The notes beneath the pieces are model-generated. The model was given only the letters and a program-made list of their open reading frames with translations. It had not been told where the DNA came from and searched no databases. Positions 1-13,029 of a stretch of 64,000 bases of DNA are shown here, piece after piece (the first letter of the stretch is position 1; every line of letters begins with the position of its first letter). The DNA is taken from the NCBI GenBank assembly GCA_963691705.1, contig OY829541.1:47385661-47449660 (forward strand). The letters are read 5' to 3'. Position numbers and translations under genes: made by a program. The DNA comes from Viola odorata. Taxonomy: Eukaryota > Streptophyta > Magnoliopsida > Malpighiales > Violaceae.

Positions 1-2893
1 AAAGAGAGAAAAAGAAAAAGAAAGAAAATAATTTATTTTTTTTAAATAATCACAATTAAGGTCCGTGTGTGGCATTCCGTCCATTTTTTAACGATTGGGA
101 TTTGGTAGTGCTAATATCTATAACGGAGGGGAGCCAATTGAATAAATAAATAACCTAAGGATTGACAAAAATGAAAATAATAAGAGGGGGACCTCATTGT
201 GTCTTTTCCCCTATAGTATATATCTTCTTCTTTTCTTTATATTTGAATCAATTTTTTAAAAAAGGAAGATGAAAATCAAGAGATACCCACGGTTAGGGTT
301 AGGTAGGAGAAAACTGAAAAAGATTGTTAATTTTTTTAAAAACAAAATCTACTTCTTTAATTCTTTTTTTTCATTATTATAATAATATTCAAAGGATATT
401 CCTTCAAATATAGGAAGGAGTATTGTTGTTTTCTCGGACAATGTTGTTTTCTCTCCACTTTTGGTTTACTTTTGACGGTTAGAGGGTTAGACTTACAGAC
501 TTACAGTTGCAGTGACAGTTACAGTTGACGGATTGTTTTTACTTTTACTGTTAAAAAGGACGGCGAATCCACTAAAAGTAGCGTAAAGGGTGGGCCCCCT
601 CATCCATCTGGTTTGTTGGCTGTTTGTAGCTATGCTCGATGCTCGAATATTTTTTTTTTAATCATCATGAGGTTATTCTCGGAATGAGACGTTGCATTTT
701 ATACAAAGTTACTCAGGGTGGTCAATGGTCACGCAGTGAGGGGTTAGGAGACCTCTCAAGAGATTAAGGTTCAACCAATGGAAGATTGTAAATGAGTGAT
801 AAAAAATTCGTTTATTATTATGGATGGGCGTGATGCGATTAAAATAAATAACCATTTCGTCCTGCTAATTTATTCATTTATAAATAGTGAAATTGTGGTT
901 TTGTACCACAATAACCGCTTATTATCAGTATTCACTTAATAATTACAAATATTTCATATTTATATACTAATAATAATACATTAATTACATAGTGTTTTTT
1001 TTATGGAGGGACATATAAGGTCAAAAGATTAGTATGCACTATAAATAGATAAGGTGGGGGTAAAACCGTAAAACTAAAAGGATAGCATAAATCATTTTTC
1101 AAGACAAACAGTAGATACTAAGATTCCAAATACCTAACCGGATAGTATTATGATCTGTTTGGTCTTACTTTTTATTTATCCACGTCAAATTAATGATCTG
1201 ATTTATGATACTCCTCCGTTTCATATTAAATAATCATTTTAGAATTTTTATTTGTCTCGAATTAAATGATGTTTCACATTGCTATTTTTTAAGTAATTTT
1301 TTGTCTAATTTTACTGACTTACTCCTTATTGTTGCGGAGAGATAGTTAATGAGGGTAATAATATAGGTAAATTAAAATAAACAAGAAAAATACTAGTGTC
1401 AAATACAAACTTAAAATGTATGAAAAGTGACTTCCTCGATATGTATAAACTAGCAAATAAATCATTTAATTTGAGATTGATAGACTAATATTTTTTTTTA
1501 ATTAGGCCACTTGATAATATAAAACATGTGAATATCGTTAAGTATGTAACTTATTGATTGTTTTATTGGTGGTATCAATAAAAACTCGAATCCAGACTCA
1601 AATCTCACTTCCGCGGATCAATAAAAATAAAAAATAGAAAACGTATGATTAATTAATAAAGCATAAAAATAAAAACCTCGCCTAATCCAAACTTCAACTA
1701 AAGTGCCAGAAATTTGCCCTCAAATCTCCTCAACACCTGCCCACCACAGCTACACAAACAAAGGATGTTTTGATAAATAATTAAACAAACAAATGTATTT
1801 ATGTCACCGATGAGATGTATATAGTCTTACAAAACAAACCTTGAATTTTGCATACTTTTTTCTCAAATTTCCAGATTTAGACTAGTTACTGTATTCTCTA
1901 TAGCTGTTGTATTTTAATTTACTATTTGTTTTTTAGGTTGGTCCAAAAAAAAAGTCTGTATATAAGAATTTGTGTATTAGCAACTCAATAGAGTTTTAAG
2001 GATATCATAATTATGAAAATATATACTTTAAAATGATTAAAACTCTTATATTTTTATTTTATTTTATTTTTTACTATGAAACTTAAAATTTAAAAAATTT
2101 ATTTCTTCTTTTATTAAAGATTAAACTCGTAATTCACTTTATAAAAAAAGTTTCTAGTTCTCAAATTATCCACTCGGAGATATTTTTGTAACTCAATTAT
2201 ATGTATTACCAAATTTGTCATCATCATTAAGAATTTTAGATAAATTTACCATCGATGCTTTGTTAGTTGCCAAACGGTATTTGTTTTACCTAACACTCGT
2301 CACTTGGCTCATTGTTTTTCCAAAATCACCACCTATTAAGCTAATTTATTTTACCAATTAACGTTATTTATATCAAATACCTGCTAATTCTTTTTACCAA
2401 TTGAACCAACCCACAAGTGCAACTACCACTGTTTAACAAAATAAAATATTGACCAAAATCTTTAATGACGGTGATAAATTTAGTTAATGATGCAATAGTT
2501 GAATGGCAAATCTGATAAATTGTATGGTACTTAAAAACGTTCTCAAATGGATAAATGGATAATTTGAGTGTTATAACGTCTTTTTTTCTAAAAAAATCAC
2601 GTACTTACGAGTTTAGCTATAACTTTTATGCTAATTATTTTAATTTATTATTATAGTAATGAAAAAAATGTAGAAATTATCGCGAACTGAAAAAAAAAGA
2701 GAAGGTGTTGGAATTATCCAAATTCCTCGAGGTCATTCAAAGATATGAATAATGAAGAAATTCGATGTCGGATTCCTACCGCCGCCTGACAACCACCCTC
2801 CCCTTGCGCGAGGAACAACCCACGCGCTTCGTTTGGTTGGTGCCAGTCCACGTACATACTCCCCATACAAGATACTAGTATATGATTAAAAAA
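1..2893. other. AT-rich intergenic DNA, no gene seen
   Basis: No ORF of convincing length or composition and no recognisable protein motif is visible on either strand. The stretch is very AT-rich with many short A and T runs. I see no tRNA-like or rRNA-like sequence. Old unrecognised transposon debris is possible. Confidence 0.6.
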
Positions 2894-4130
2894 TATGACT
2901 CGAGTGGGAGAAGATACCCTGAGGTTTTTATGGTTATTATTTTTATTTTAGTTGATCCTATTTTTCGATTTCTGTTCGATTTGGTTTCATGCGTTATTGC
3001 CGTTATCCTTCCAGAATCACTATAGTCTAAATTGACGGTAACGGACGCTTTTTACCGTTAACTATTATTATTTCTTATATTGTGTCAGTTTTATTATTTA
3101 ATTAAGTAAAAAATTCAGAAAAAAATTTCATTAATTTTAAAATTTTAAAAACAATGTAATTAATTTAAAAATTCAGAAAAATAATATAATTAATTTTTTA
3201 TTTTTTTCTTTTATTATCTAATTAATTTTTAAAAAATCAGTTTTATTATCTAATTAATTTTAAAAATTCAGAAAATAATATAATTATTTAAAAAAAAAAT
3301 CAGAAATTAATGTAATTAATTTATAAAAAACAATGTAATTAATTTAAAAATTCAAAAAATATATAATTAATTAAAAAAATTAGAAATAAAATATAATTAA
3401 TTTATAAAAAACAATGTAATTAATTTAAAATTTCAGAAAAAAATATAATTAATTAAAAAATTCAGAAAAATAATGTAATTAATTTCAAAATTCAGATCAC
3501 CTTTACATAGCAACTCATCTCGCCTGCCACGCTCCAGTGCCTAGATCGCCAACCAAACCCAACACCGTCGCCCTCTCTTCATCATCTCTCCTATGCTGCA
3601 AAAAAAAATCTTAATTTATGTTATTTTTTGAAATAATTAATAAAAATATTTTTGAGATATTTTTGAAAAGATGAGGAGAAGTGAAAATAAAGGAAATAAG
3701 AGATAATAAAATTAAAAATTAATTATATTATTTTTTATAAATTAATTACATTGTTTTTCTGAGTTTATTTAATTAATTATATTTGTTTTCTGAATTTTTA
3801 AATTAATTACATTTTTTAATAAAATTTTAAATTATTTTCTGATTTTTTTAAATTAATTATATTTTTTTATGAATTTTTTAATTAATTATACTTTTTCCTG
3901 AATTTTATAATTAATTAAATAATAAAACAAACACGATGTCAGAAATAATAATAAAATAATGACATTTAACGACAAAAGCGACCGTTAACGTCAATTTAGA
4001 CGATAGGGACTCTAGAAGGATAACGACAATAACACATGGGACCAAATCGAACAGAAATCGAAAAGTGGGATCAATTAAAATAAAAATAATAACCATAGGG
4101 ACCCAGGGTGTCTTCTCCTTGAGTCATATA
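2894..4130. mobile_element. Foldback-type non-autonomous DNA element (MULE-like)
   Basis: The left end (from about 2894, TATGACTCGAGTGGGAGAAG) recurs inverted and diverged at the right end (about 4110-4130). The inverted similarity continues for at least 200 bp, through the segment with paired taacgg/ccgttaa motifs. The two halves are then filled with many copies of an AT-rich motif (like ATTCAGAAAAATAATGTAAT) in opposite orientation, so the whole element could fold into one long hairpin. A GC-richer, non-repeated block (about 3497-3600) sits at the apex. End sequences resemble the element at 18339-19979, so they are probably the same superfamily. No clean target duplication was found, so the exact ends are uncertain. 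Confidence 0.7.
3497..3600. other. GC-richer unique spacer inside foldback element
   Basis: About 100 bp of balanced base composition lies between two AT-rich inverted arms. It has no relation to the repeat motif on either side. Pack-MULE-type elements often hold captured host fragments in this position, so capture is an inference. No reading frame is assigned. Confidence 0.4.
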
Positions 4131-4545
4131 ATATAATTATTAAATTTTTAGTATTTTAATATATTTATGTAATATAATCTCAAATTAAAAAATACTTAAT
4201 TATAATAATAGTAAGAATTAATTAAATAAATGAAATTATTTTCAAATCATGTGCATAATTCTATATTACCTTTCAAATTGTATGTGTCAATTTTTTATTG
4301 TAATTTTCTTTTTATGTTAATTTTACTTTATGTATAGACAAATAGTTTCTGACCCAACGAACATAAAAGTATAATTAACCTTTATTTGAATATGATTGTA
4401 TTTAGTTAAAAAGTAGAGTGACAAAGATCATACCTTGAATTCTGTAGTTATTGAACTGTAATTTTACAAGAACACTTTCGTTCATATTGTAATTTTGCGA
4501 GAACAACTTGATTCTACTCTTCGCTGGGTCGTATCACAAACTTAA
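4131..4545. other. AT-rich intergenic DNA
   Basis: Nothing recognisable. It lies between the foldback element and the LINE relic. Confidence 0.5.
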
Positions 4546-5300
4546 GTGCCGAAGGCAATTATGTGGACTAGTGGCAAAGGCTCAGTGAAATGGATGAGGA
4601 GGATGACTGCCTATTTGTGTTGGTTTTTATGGAAAGAAAGAAATGGCATGGCTTTTAATGGTGAGGTGAGCTGTGCCAAGTCTGTTGCTCTAAAAGCCGA
4701 AAAGATGCGCAAGGATTTTTTTTTAGACGCATGGGTCTGTTTTCTAGGGAGATGCTGCAAATCTTAGTTTACCTTAACAAAGTTGGACAGCTCCAGTTAC
4801 CAACTGTATTAAGATAAACTGCGATATTAGCTGGAATCAGTGTCTTGGCTAGAGACAGCATGGGTAGTATCTGTGATGGATTGGCTACAGCAGTAAGGGC
4901 AAATTTTGTTTTGGTGGGAGATGTTATTGCAATCAAAGAAGCGTGCAGCTTGGCTTTGTCGCGTGGTTGGAAGAATGCCACTCTAGAGAGTGACTCTCAA
5001 ATTGTCATCTCTCAAATCAACAGTGGAGGTTTCGACGAATGAGAAATCAACCCTATACTTCATAAGATTGATGAGATGAGAAACAACAACTCGAGTTGGT
5101 TATTTTTATCTCTAGGCATTGTGCGACAAATTATATTACAAAATATGTTTTTTAACCAGCTTCCAATTGTTTAGGAAGTTTGTTCCAGTCTCTTGTTTCT
5201 GATCCGATCTTTGTAGCTCTGATCGCTAAGGAGCGTCGTCCTTGAGTTTTCTTTATATAGTACTGCCTCGGGCTTTTTCGTGCTCGAAAAAGAAAGAGAA
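4546..5300 (+). pseudogene. LINE (L1-type) ORF2 3' relic with RNase H-like domain
   Basis: The translation at 4546-4767 contains LCWFLWKERNGMAFNGE. This is the pattern seen at the end of the zf-RVT region of plant L1 ORF2 proteins. About 4798-4850 reads KINCDISWNQ, and 4845-5042 reads ARDSMGSICDG, then a run with AIKEACSLAL and LESDSQIVISQINS. These are the successive motifs of the plant RVT_3 RNase H-like domain. The frame is interrupted by stops and shifts, and no upstream reverse transcriptase is present, so this is a dead 5'-truncated copy. It is not the same subfamily as the LINE at 35.9 kb, whose ORF2 has no visible RNase H domain after zf-RVT. Confidence 0.65.
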
Positions 5301-7356
5301 AGACTATATTTGTAAATATTTTAATGTTATGCTTTTGTGCCCTGTCTGCTTACGAGTCGTGTCATCGATTGATTCACATGTTGATTTTCATGTATTATTA
5401 TGACAAATTTTTGAGATTTTACCCGTACTTAATATAAGTGTGTAAATTATAGTACGTTTTAAGCGAAAATTAAATGTAGCCTGTCATTTTTTAACTTGAT
5501 TCATGACACTTTTGAATTAAAAGCTTTTTAGTTCTTAATGTAGACCTATAACCCTTATCAGTTTTACACCTGATAAACATACCATAACGAACTCTCTCTT
5601 AGTGCACGAGCTTGAATTTTAGCGTGAATTAAGAAATATACTATCATCATATTCGTGCATCACTTTAGTATTTATCAAATTTGTTCCCATCTAATGGAAG
5701 TTACATGATATTTATAATTAAAACTATAATCTCTTCCTAATTTTCAACTAATACGATTGAAATACATACTTTTTGGTATTTATAATGTTACTTTAGATAT
5801 AAAGAGTGCTTTTGTAACGTTACTTTAAGTAAAATGTCCCATCACTAATTGGCATCTATTCAATAGTATATCTTATAATTTGTAAAATTATTAATTAATC
5901 ATTAAATTTATTCAACAATATCACAATTTAAATAATGATATTATGATCACGTGGTTATAGAATTTTCCATTTAAAAGCATTAAATTGTAGTTTTTGAATA
6001 CAAATTTTCAGCACCAATGATGAATCCAATGCTTACATAGATCAAAAAAGTGAAGTTTCTTAAGTTCCATTAGTAAATTAAAGAGAAGAAAAGAAAGGAA
6101 GTAACATGATATGCACACTCCTGCCAGCGCGCCTAGTATGAAGGTCATTTACAAATTATTTAGATAAGTTGCCTTAGTGAAAATCATTTAGCAACGATAC
6201 CCAAATGTAAGTATGTAAAAATCAACAAAAATAAAGAAAAAAATTAACAAAATATAAGAAAAAGTGAGTAAATACCTAAATCCAACTAGAAGATATAGGT
6301 TATGAACTTGATCTATAATGACACTGCTAATGAAACTTATTAACTTGTAAAAAAATTAAAAATTAAAACGTAAATCCATTAGAGAGATTTTTTTAAGGGG
6401 AAATTCAATTAATCTGTAAATTTGTATGTTTTCCCGGTTAAGTCTTCTAGATACAAAATCATTCGATACAGTTTGAAATATTTACCATCGTATTCGATTT
6501 AGTTTCGGTGTTCATTTTTCTATTAAAATTTAGAAAAATAAATAAAAAACTTTTTTGTAACTTTAATTATTTTTATAATTACGAGGGAGAAGGTGAGGAT
6601 ACATTTTTTCTTAATATTTTAAAATGAAAATCACTAATAGTTAACGAAAAATTACTCAAAATTTAACATTAAGACTAAAATAAAATAAAAAGTAGAAAAT
6701 ATCAAGAACTATATTAGATGGTTTCATATTAAGAAAAACATGAATATACGTAGGATTAAATTGAAATTTCCCAAAAATTTAACGACAAAGTGAAGTCTCA
6801 TTTTCTGTGTGTTCTCCTTCCTTGCTCAGGTTAGATCGGTCCGTTTCATTCCATTTTGGTCTTAACAGTAAATATAACCACCTTGTTTTATCTGATCACG
6901 TTCAGTTTCTTTGCTAAAAAAAAAGTAGATAGTAAAAAACAAATAAAAACAAATAAAATAAAGTAAAATAAAAATGAACGCGGCTGCTGTACACACCAAA
7001 AACCAGAGGAATAGAGAAAGCATAAGGCGGAAATAGAGAAGAAGGAAAAAAAACATAACAAGAGTCTCTGTTAATGGATTCAAGATAAGTGAGATCGCAT
7101 CAAGCAAAACCTTGCTGTTTTTTCCCAAATTTTGTAGAGGGTTTATTTTCCTTTTCTTTGGAAAACAAAACAAAAAATTAAAAATCTCCTATAGGGAGCA
7201 TCTAATTTTGCAGAATCGGAAACCGAGATTGGTGGATTCTGATCGGTTCATCGGAAATCTCCAGGGGTTTTCGGAGCTGTTGAATGGGTGGGATTTATTA
7301 TCTTTATCGGGATTGATCGGCGTGCGGTTGGTGTGCGTGGGTTTTTCCTTTTTTGA
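5301..7356. other. Intergenic DNA and 5' leader/promoter of the CW gene
   Basis: No coding region is seen to about 6.8 kb. The last 200-550 bases before the ATG at 7357 are less AT-rich and hold pyrimidine/purine runs typical of a plant 5' UTR. No TATA box or transcription start can be placed with confidence. Confidence 0.5.
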
Positions 7357-10300
7357 ATGATATCTGTAGGGAGGAGAGATGGGAGGAAGGAGGTGGTAGG
7401 GTTAGGGTTTGGCGGCGGTGGCGGCGGTGGTGGCGGAGAGATTATGGAGGATACTGAGCTTGAAGAAGGAGAAGCTTGCTCTTACCATCATAATCACGAC
7501 AATGATAATCATGATGATGATTTCGATGTGGACCCTGATATTGCTCTCTCTTATATAGTAAGTTCTGCTCCCCATGTTTGTTCAATTTTAGTTTTGTGTG
7601 GTTTTCTGTGGAGGTAAAATTTGATGTGTTGACTTTTTTAGAGTATGGTTCAGATCTAACTTCTGTGTGATTATGGGAATTGCAATTTTTTTTGGTTGTT
7701 TTCAATGTGACTATAGTGAGTATCCCTTCTCACTAGGAAATTTAGAGGATGAGGTTATGAATGCGTTCAGGTGTAGCAGGTATGATGATATTAGGAGCCT
7801 AGGAGGTCTTCATTTTAACTGCTGTTTTGTTATTTGCAGAAGCGTGAGCATGGTGTTTCAGTTCTTGATAGGACCAATATCTGGAATAAGAAAATTCTTG
7901 TGCTTTGGCTTTGTTGTTGTTGTTGTTAGACAAAGCTTTAGTTTGCTATTGACGGTGTTAGGATTTTAGAAACTTTAGCTTTCCATGTTAAGCCTTGTGG
8001 AATTTGGTTCTTCAACTTTAAATGTACTGCTTGAACTTGTAATTTCAATTAGGAATTGAGGCTTAAGTTTCAGCATTCTCAGTTCACTTGTTATTGGGTC
8101 CTCATATGCAATCTCATACCCGAACTAGTTATGCTATCTATGTCAGATATTAGTTCATGTTCTATTCTGCTGTCATTTGGCCTTTTCAATTTTGCTATCT
8201 CACCTCTCTAATCTTTTGTATAGTAGTTCCCGAGCCCATAACTACTGTGTTTGTCTTTTCCCTTTGAAGGATGAGAAACTTCAAGATGTATTGGGACACT
8301 TTCAAAAGGATTTTGAAGGTGGAGTTTCAGCAGAGAATTTGGGTACGGCAATAGATCATGCAAGTAAAGTATCTGCATTAAGTTAGGCAGTACTTTGAAT
8401 TTGTTAATTTGAGATTTAATGTCTTTGTAGGTGCCAAGTTTGGCGGCTATGGTTCTTTTCTTCCTACCTATCAACGCTCTCCTGTTTGGTCTCACCCAAG
8501 AACCCCACCAAAAATGCAGCATTCCAATGTATCTAGATCTCCGAACAACTCCCAGATGGAGGTAGTTATATGTTCAATAATGTGGCATAATACTAGTTAA
8601 TGATTGGTTCAAATGAAGGAGGACTATCAGCTAGCTAACAGCTGTTCTGGGGTTTCTATCTTACTTTAGTACTTCAATATATGTTCTTAAACAGGGTGGC
8701 CGTCGTAGCTCTGTATCTTCTTCAACTGCCCCTCTTTCAGTAAGACTTGAACATGCTTCTAGCAGTGCAGTGTCGTTGCCTGTATCGAAAACAACATCCT
8801 CCCTATTTGAGTCAGGCAGACAAGATGCATGTATGCTACCCACTCATGTTGCTGAGGATCTCGTTCCCAGAAATGAATCTATAAACAAGAAATCTGTGAA
8901 CTTACCACACCAGAAAATGCTAAAGGTTCGGATCAAAGTGGGTTCTGATAACTTGTTGACAAGAAAAAATGCTGCTATCTACAGTGGTCTTGGCCTTGAT
9001 ATTTCACCATCTTCATCACTTGATGACAGTCCCTGTGAAAGTGAAGGAATGTCTCGTGAACCTCAAAATGATCCATTTGAATCCCCTGCCCATATTCTCC
9101 AGGTAATTCATTTCCCTGCAATTATCTCTCTTTGGTTTACCTTTCTGTATTCTGTTGTAAGTGATTAGAATTCACCTTTGTTGGTATTCTGTTGGAGCAG
9201 GTTATGACTTCCTTCCCTGTGCTTGGAGGTCTGATGCTATCACCACTTTCTGATGAGCTGATCCACTTAAAAGAGAAGGAAGAGCTTCCTGAAGACACCG
9301 GGTCCTGGCGCGCTTCCAGGGCTGGGCCAGAGAATTCTGGTACCACAGTGACTGTGTATGATGGCACAAAAGGTGACGGGAAAGTCTTGGGTGAAAAGAA
9401 AATAAAATCGCAAGAGAGGAAAGAAATTTTCACAGAATCAAAGAGTGAAAAGTATAAAGATTCACAGATTGGTACTGATGTTACAGCCAAGAAGGGGACA
9501 GACAATGACATTTTCACTTGCGAGGAGCTTATTCCTAATACCTCAAGGCTTCCTCCATTGTCCAGTTCCCATGCTACTGACACTACAAAAGGAAACAGTA
9601 AGGCATCTAATGTGCTTATGGGTGCAGTGAGGGGAAAATGTTTTTCTGGTCTAAAAAAAGAGGAGCCATTGGTACCATTATCCAACCAAGAAAATGGTTT
9701 GATGGAGAATTCCAAATCAACTTCTGCTGGAAAGGTCTCGGAAGATCAAAAAGCTAGTTCCCGTGATAGTGACTCTGTCTATGCAAGGAAAGATGGCAAT
9801 CACAGTGGTGAAAAACTTTATAAAGTTGATTCAAATGTTGAAAAGGGGAGGAAGCAAACAGACCTTCCCAAGCAGAAAAGTGATCAGAAAGCTACGTTCT
9901 CTGAACATGAGGGTCTGAAGGTACCTCCTGTAAAGGAGCACTCATCTTCTGAGGGAAAAAAGAGAACAAAAGGAATCCAAAGTAATTGCAATGTAGTTTC
10001 AGAGGCACCAAAGGAGAGCTTGAAGACAGGGTCATCCTCAGTCACAAAAAGTAAGAAGAGCACCAGTACAACAAAGGTGGAGTCAGAAGACTTCAAATTA
10101 CACCAGAGTTCTGGGAAAGCTGGGGATAGGTATAGGGAATTTTTCGGGGACATAGAACTAGAACAAGAAGAAAGCCGGTTGAGTCCTTTGGAAATGAAAT
10201 GTGACGATAGGCTGAAGGATTCTGGCATGGTTGAAAAGAGCACACATCACGATAGCATTGCACCAAAGGACCACCCTAGTTGGAAGAAAATCGATAAGGT

Positions 10301-12998
10301 GCCAACATCTGAAGCCCTTTATAAGGCAGCTTCAAATGTTGCTGGTGAACTGCCCAAAGATTATTGGGTCAATTGCGACAAGTGTCAGAAGTGGCGGCTT
10401 CTTCCACTTGGTTTGGGTCCTTCTGACCTGCCTGAAAATTGGCTGTGCAGCATGCTTTACTGGCTGTAAGTTCTATTGGATTACTCTTGCATTTAATCCT
10501 TTCAACTAGTTAGAAATACAGACTCAGATAAAATATGTTTGCTTTATGCTTCTCTTTTTCTCATATTTGTTGTTTCAATTGAAATGTGTTAGGCCTGGTA
10601 TGAACCGGTGCAGTGTCAGCGAGGAGGAAACAACAAATATAATGCGGGTCGTTAATCAGAGCAATCCCCAGGGACCTACAGCTGAAGCAACCTTGATTGG
10701 TGTTCAGCACCCGGATCAGAACCACCAAAATATTGGTTTGCCGGCTTTACTTACTGGTGGGAAGAAGAAGCATGGTTTGAAAGAGTTATCAACTGTAACA
10801 CATAAGGATGGTTCTGCTCAGTTGTCAAATACCACAAAGAACATCATACAGACACCAGCGAGAAATGGAGGCTTAAATGGCATGAACCCATCTCCTATGG
10901 TATGTGAAGCTGATTCTTTAAAATTGAATGAGTCTGGTGACCTAGCTATGGAGAGGCACATACATAAGCCCAAAGAGAAGCATAAAGTGCTTGACAGCTG
11001 TTCTGATGGAGGTATTTGATTGGAAATTCTTTTTACCTTGCCTGTCAAAGTTTCATTTTTTAAAAGTCTAAAACTTACTTCCATTATAAAATATTTGCTT
11101 AGGTGGTTCTAAGCGATCAAAGATGAAAGGAAAAAGGGACGCTGATCAAGATTGCCCTAGATCCTCCAAGAAAATGACGTCACAACATTTACCAGAAGAT
11201 TGGATATCTGATCATGGTGTGGCAATTGACAAAGTAGGTCCTAGTTCAAGTAATGGTTTGGCTACAGCTAAGCATCTGCCTAAATACGGTGATCGTTCTT
11301 CTTCAAAGGACACAAAGAATGATCCAAAGAACTGGGCTTCTACCATAAAACCTAAGGAAGAAATTCAAGTTTGTTTGGACAATGGGTCCATGGACATGGG
11401 TAAGGATGATAATAGAGAGGCTTCGAAAAAGAGAAAACTGAAGGAAAGCCATGATGCACACATTTATTTGGGCCACCTCCAGGATGCTGGGATCTTGGCA
11501 AAGGAGGAGTTCAGTGAAAATGAATACAAGAAAGATAAGAAGGCGAGAACATCACGGTCTGGTGGAAAGGAGGCGAGCACTAGTAAAGGCAGTGGTAGAA
11601 TGGACAAAAAAAGCAGTCACAGAAAGATCCAACAACTAGGACAAGACCTTTGGACCACTGTGTCTCAGCGGAGCTTGGATGGTGTAGATTCTTTGAAAAG
11701 AGATTCAGGATCTCTACATCCTTCTGTGACTGCTACTTCTAGCTCTTCTAAGGTTTCTGGTTCCCATAAAACAAATACCAATCTCCATGATGCAAAGGGC
11801 TCACCAGTAGAATCAGTTTCTTCTTCACCTATGAGAGTTTTAAAGCCAGGTAAGCTTCCATCTGGAAGAAAGAGCCTCACGGGGAAAGATGACGCCATGG
11901 ATGCTGGTTTTTGTGCAATAGGTGTTCAGAGACGAGTCTCTGAGGGTGACGATGATGTCAGGAGTGATCGATATGGAACTGCTAGAAAGGAGAATACTGT
12001 AAATGTGTCTCACAATGGGACCCTTGAATCCTCTGTTTTTGACTTTCGGGAAAGGGATTCTAGCCTTGTATCTGGTGGTAAAGCTAAAGCCCAGATTATG
12101 CCATCGCCTGATATTGCAAATCATCGCTTTTCACATGGTGGTGCTGATTGTATGGGCCAAGACACTGCATACGCTAGTAAATCAACAACTTTGGATCGTT
12201 CTCATGATAACGAGAGACAAAATGAGAATCATCATGTGAATGGGTCTCGTCCAAAGAAGTCTGGCAAGGGATCATCTTCAAGGTCGAAAGATAAGAATAG
12301 AAATGTCAATCCTGGATCTGATAATGATAAAATTAAAATTTCTGATTCTGTTAGTGAACGGACACGTGTTAAACTGATTGATGGTAAACACAAGATTGGG
12401 GACAAATCAGATGACAATGAAAAACGATTGTCCGTTAAAAGAAAATCAGGTGCCCTATTGTTGAGTGAGAGTAGTAAACTAGAAAGTCAGCCAAATGTTT
12501 TGGGACACAGTGGTCCAGATGTTAGAGAAGGTGCTACTTGCAATGATGACACGATCTCTACCCCAAAGAAGAGTGTGCTTTTAGCTTGTGAGACTGTCAC
12601 TGAGAGAGGGAAGTCATTAGCATTACCTCCCTCTGGAGCATCTCAAAATGATGCGCTTGCTAACCTTCCTCAACCAGTTTCCGGGTCACTCAAAGGAAAT
12701 GGAGCATGTATTTTGCCTGTTAATGTCTCTGATGGAGGTGATCCTTCGAAGGCAGTGAAACAGAGCAGGAAGATTGATCATGCAAATGAGGTTGATCAAA
12801 GCAGTGCAAGAAATTCAATGTCTAATGGAAATAGGGTGAGGGATCTTGATGCCCCTAGTCCAGTTAAAAGAGAGAGTTCTAGCCAGTTTGCTAATCATGC
12901 TCTGAAAGAAGCTAAAAGTCTAAAACACGCGGCTGATCGTCTTAAGGTAACCGTTGGTTGACGTTTCTTGTTTTGTTATTTCTTGCCGCCGCCCCCCG

Positions 12999-13029
<31 letters not shown>

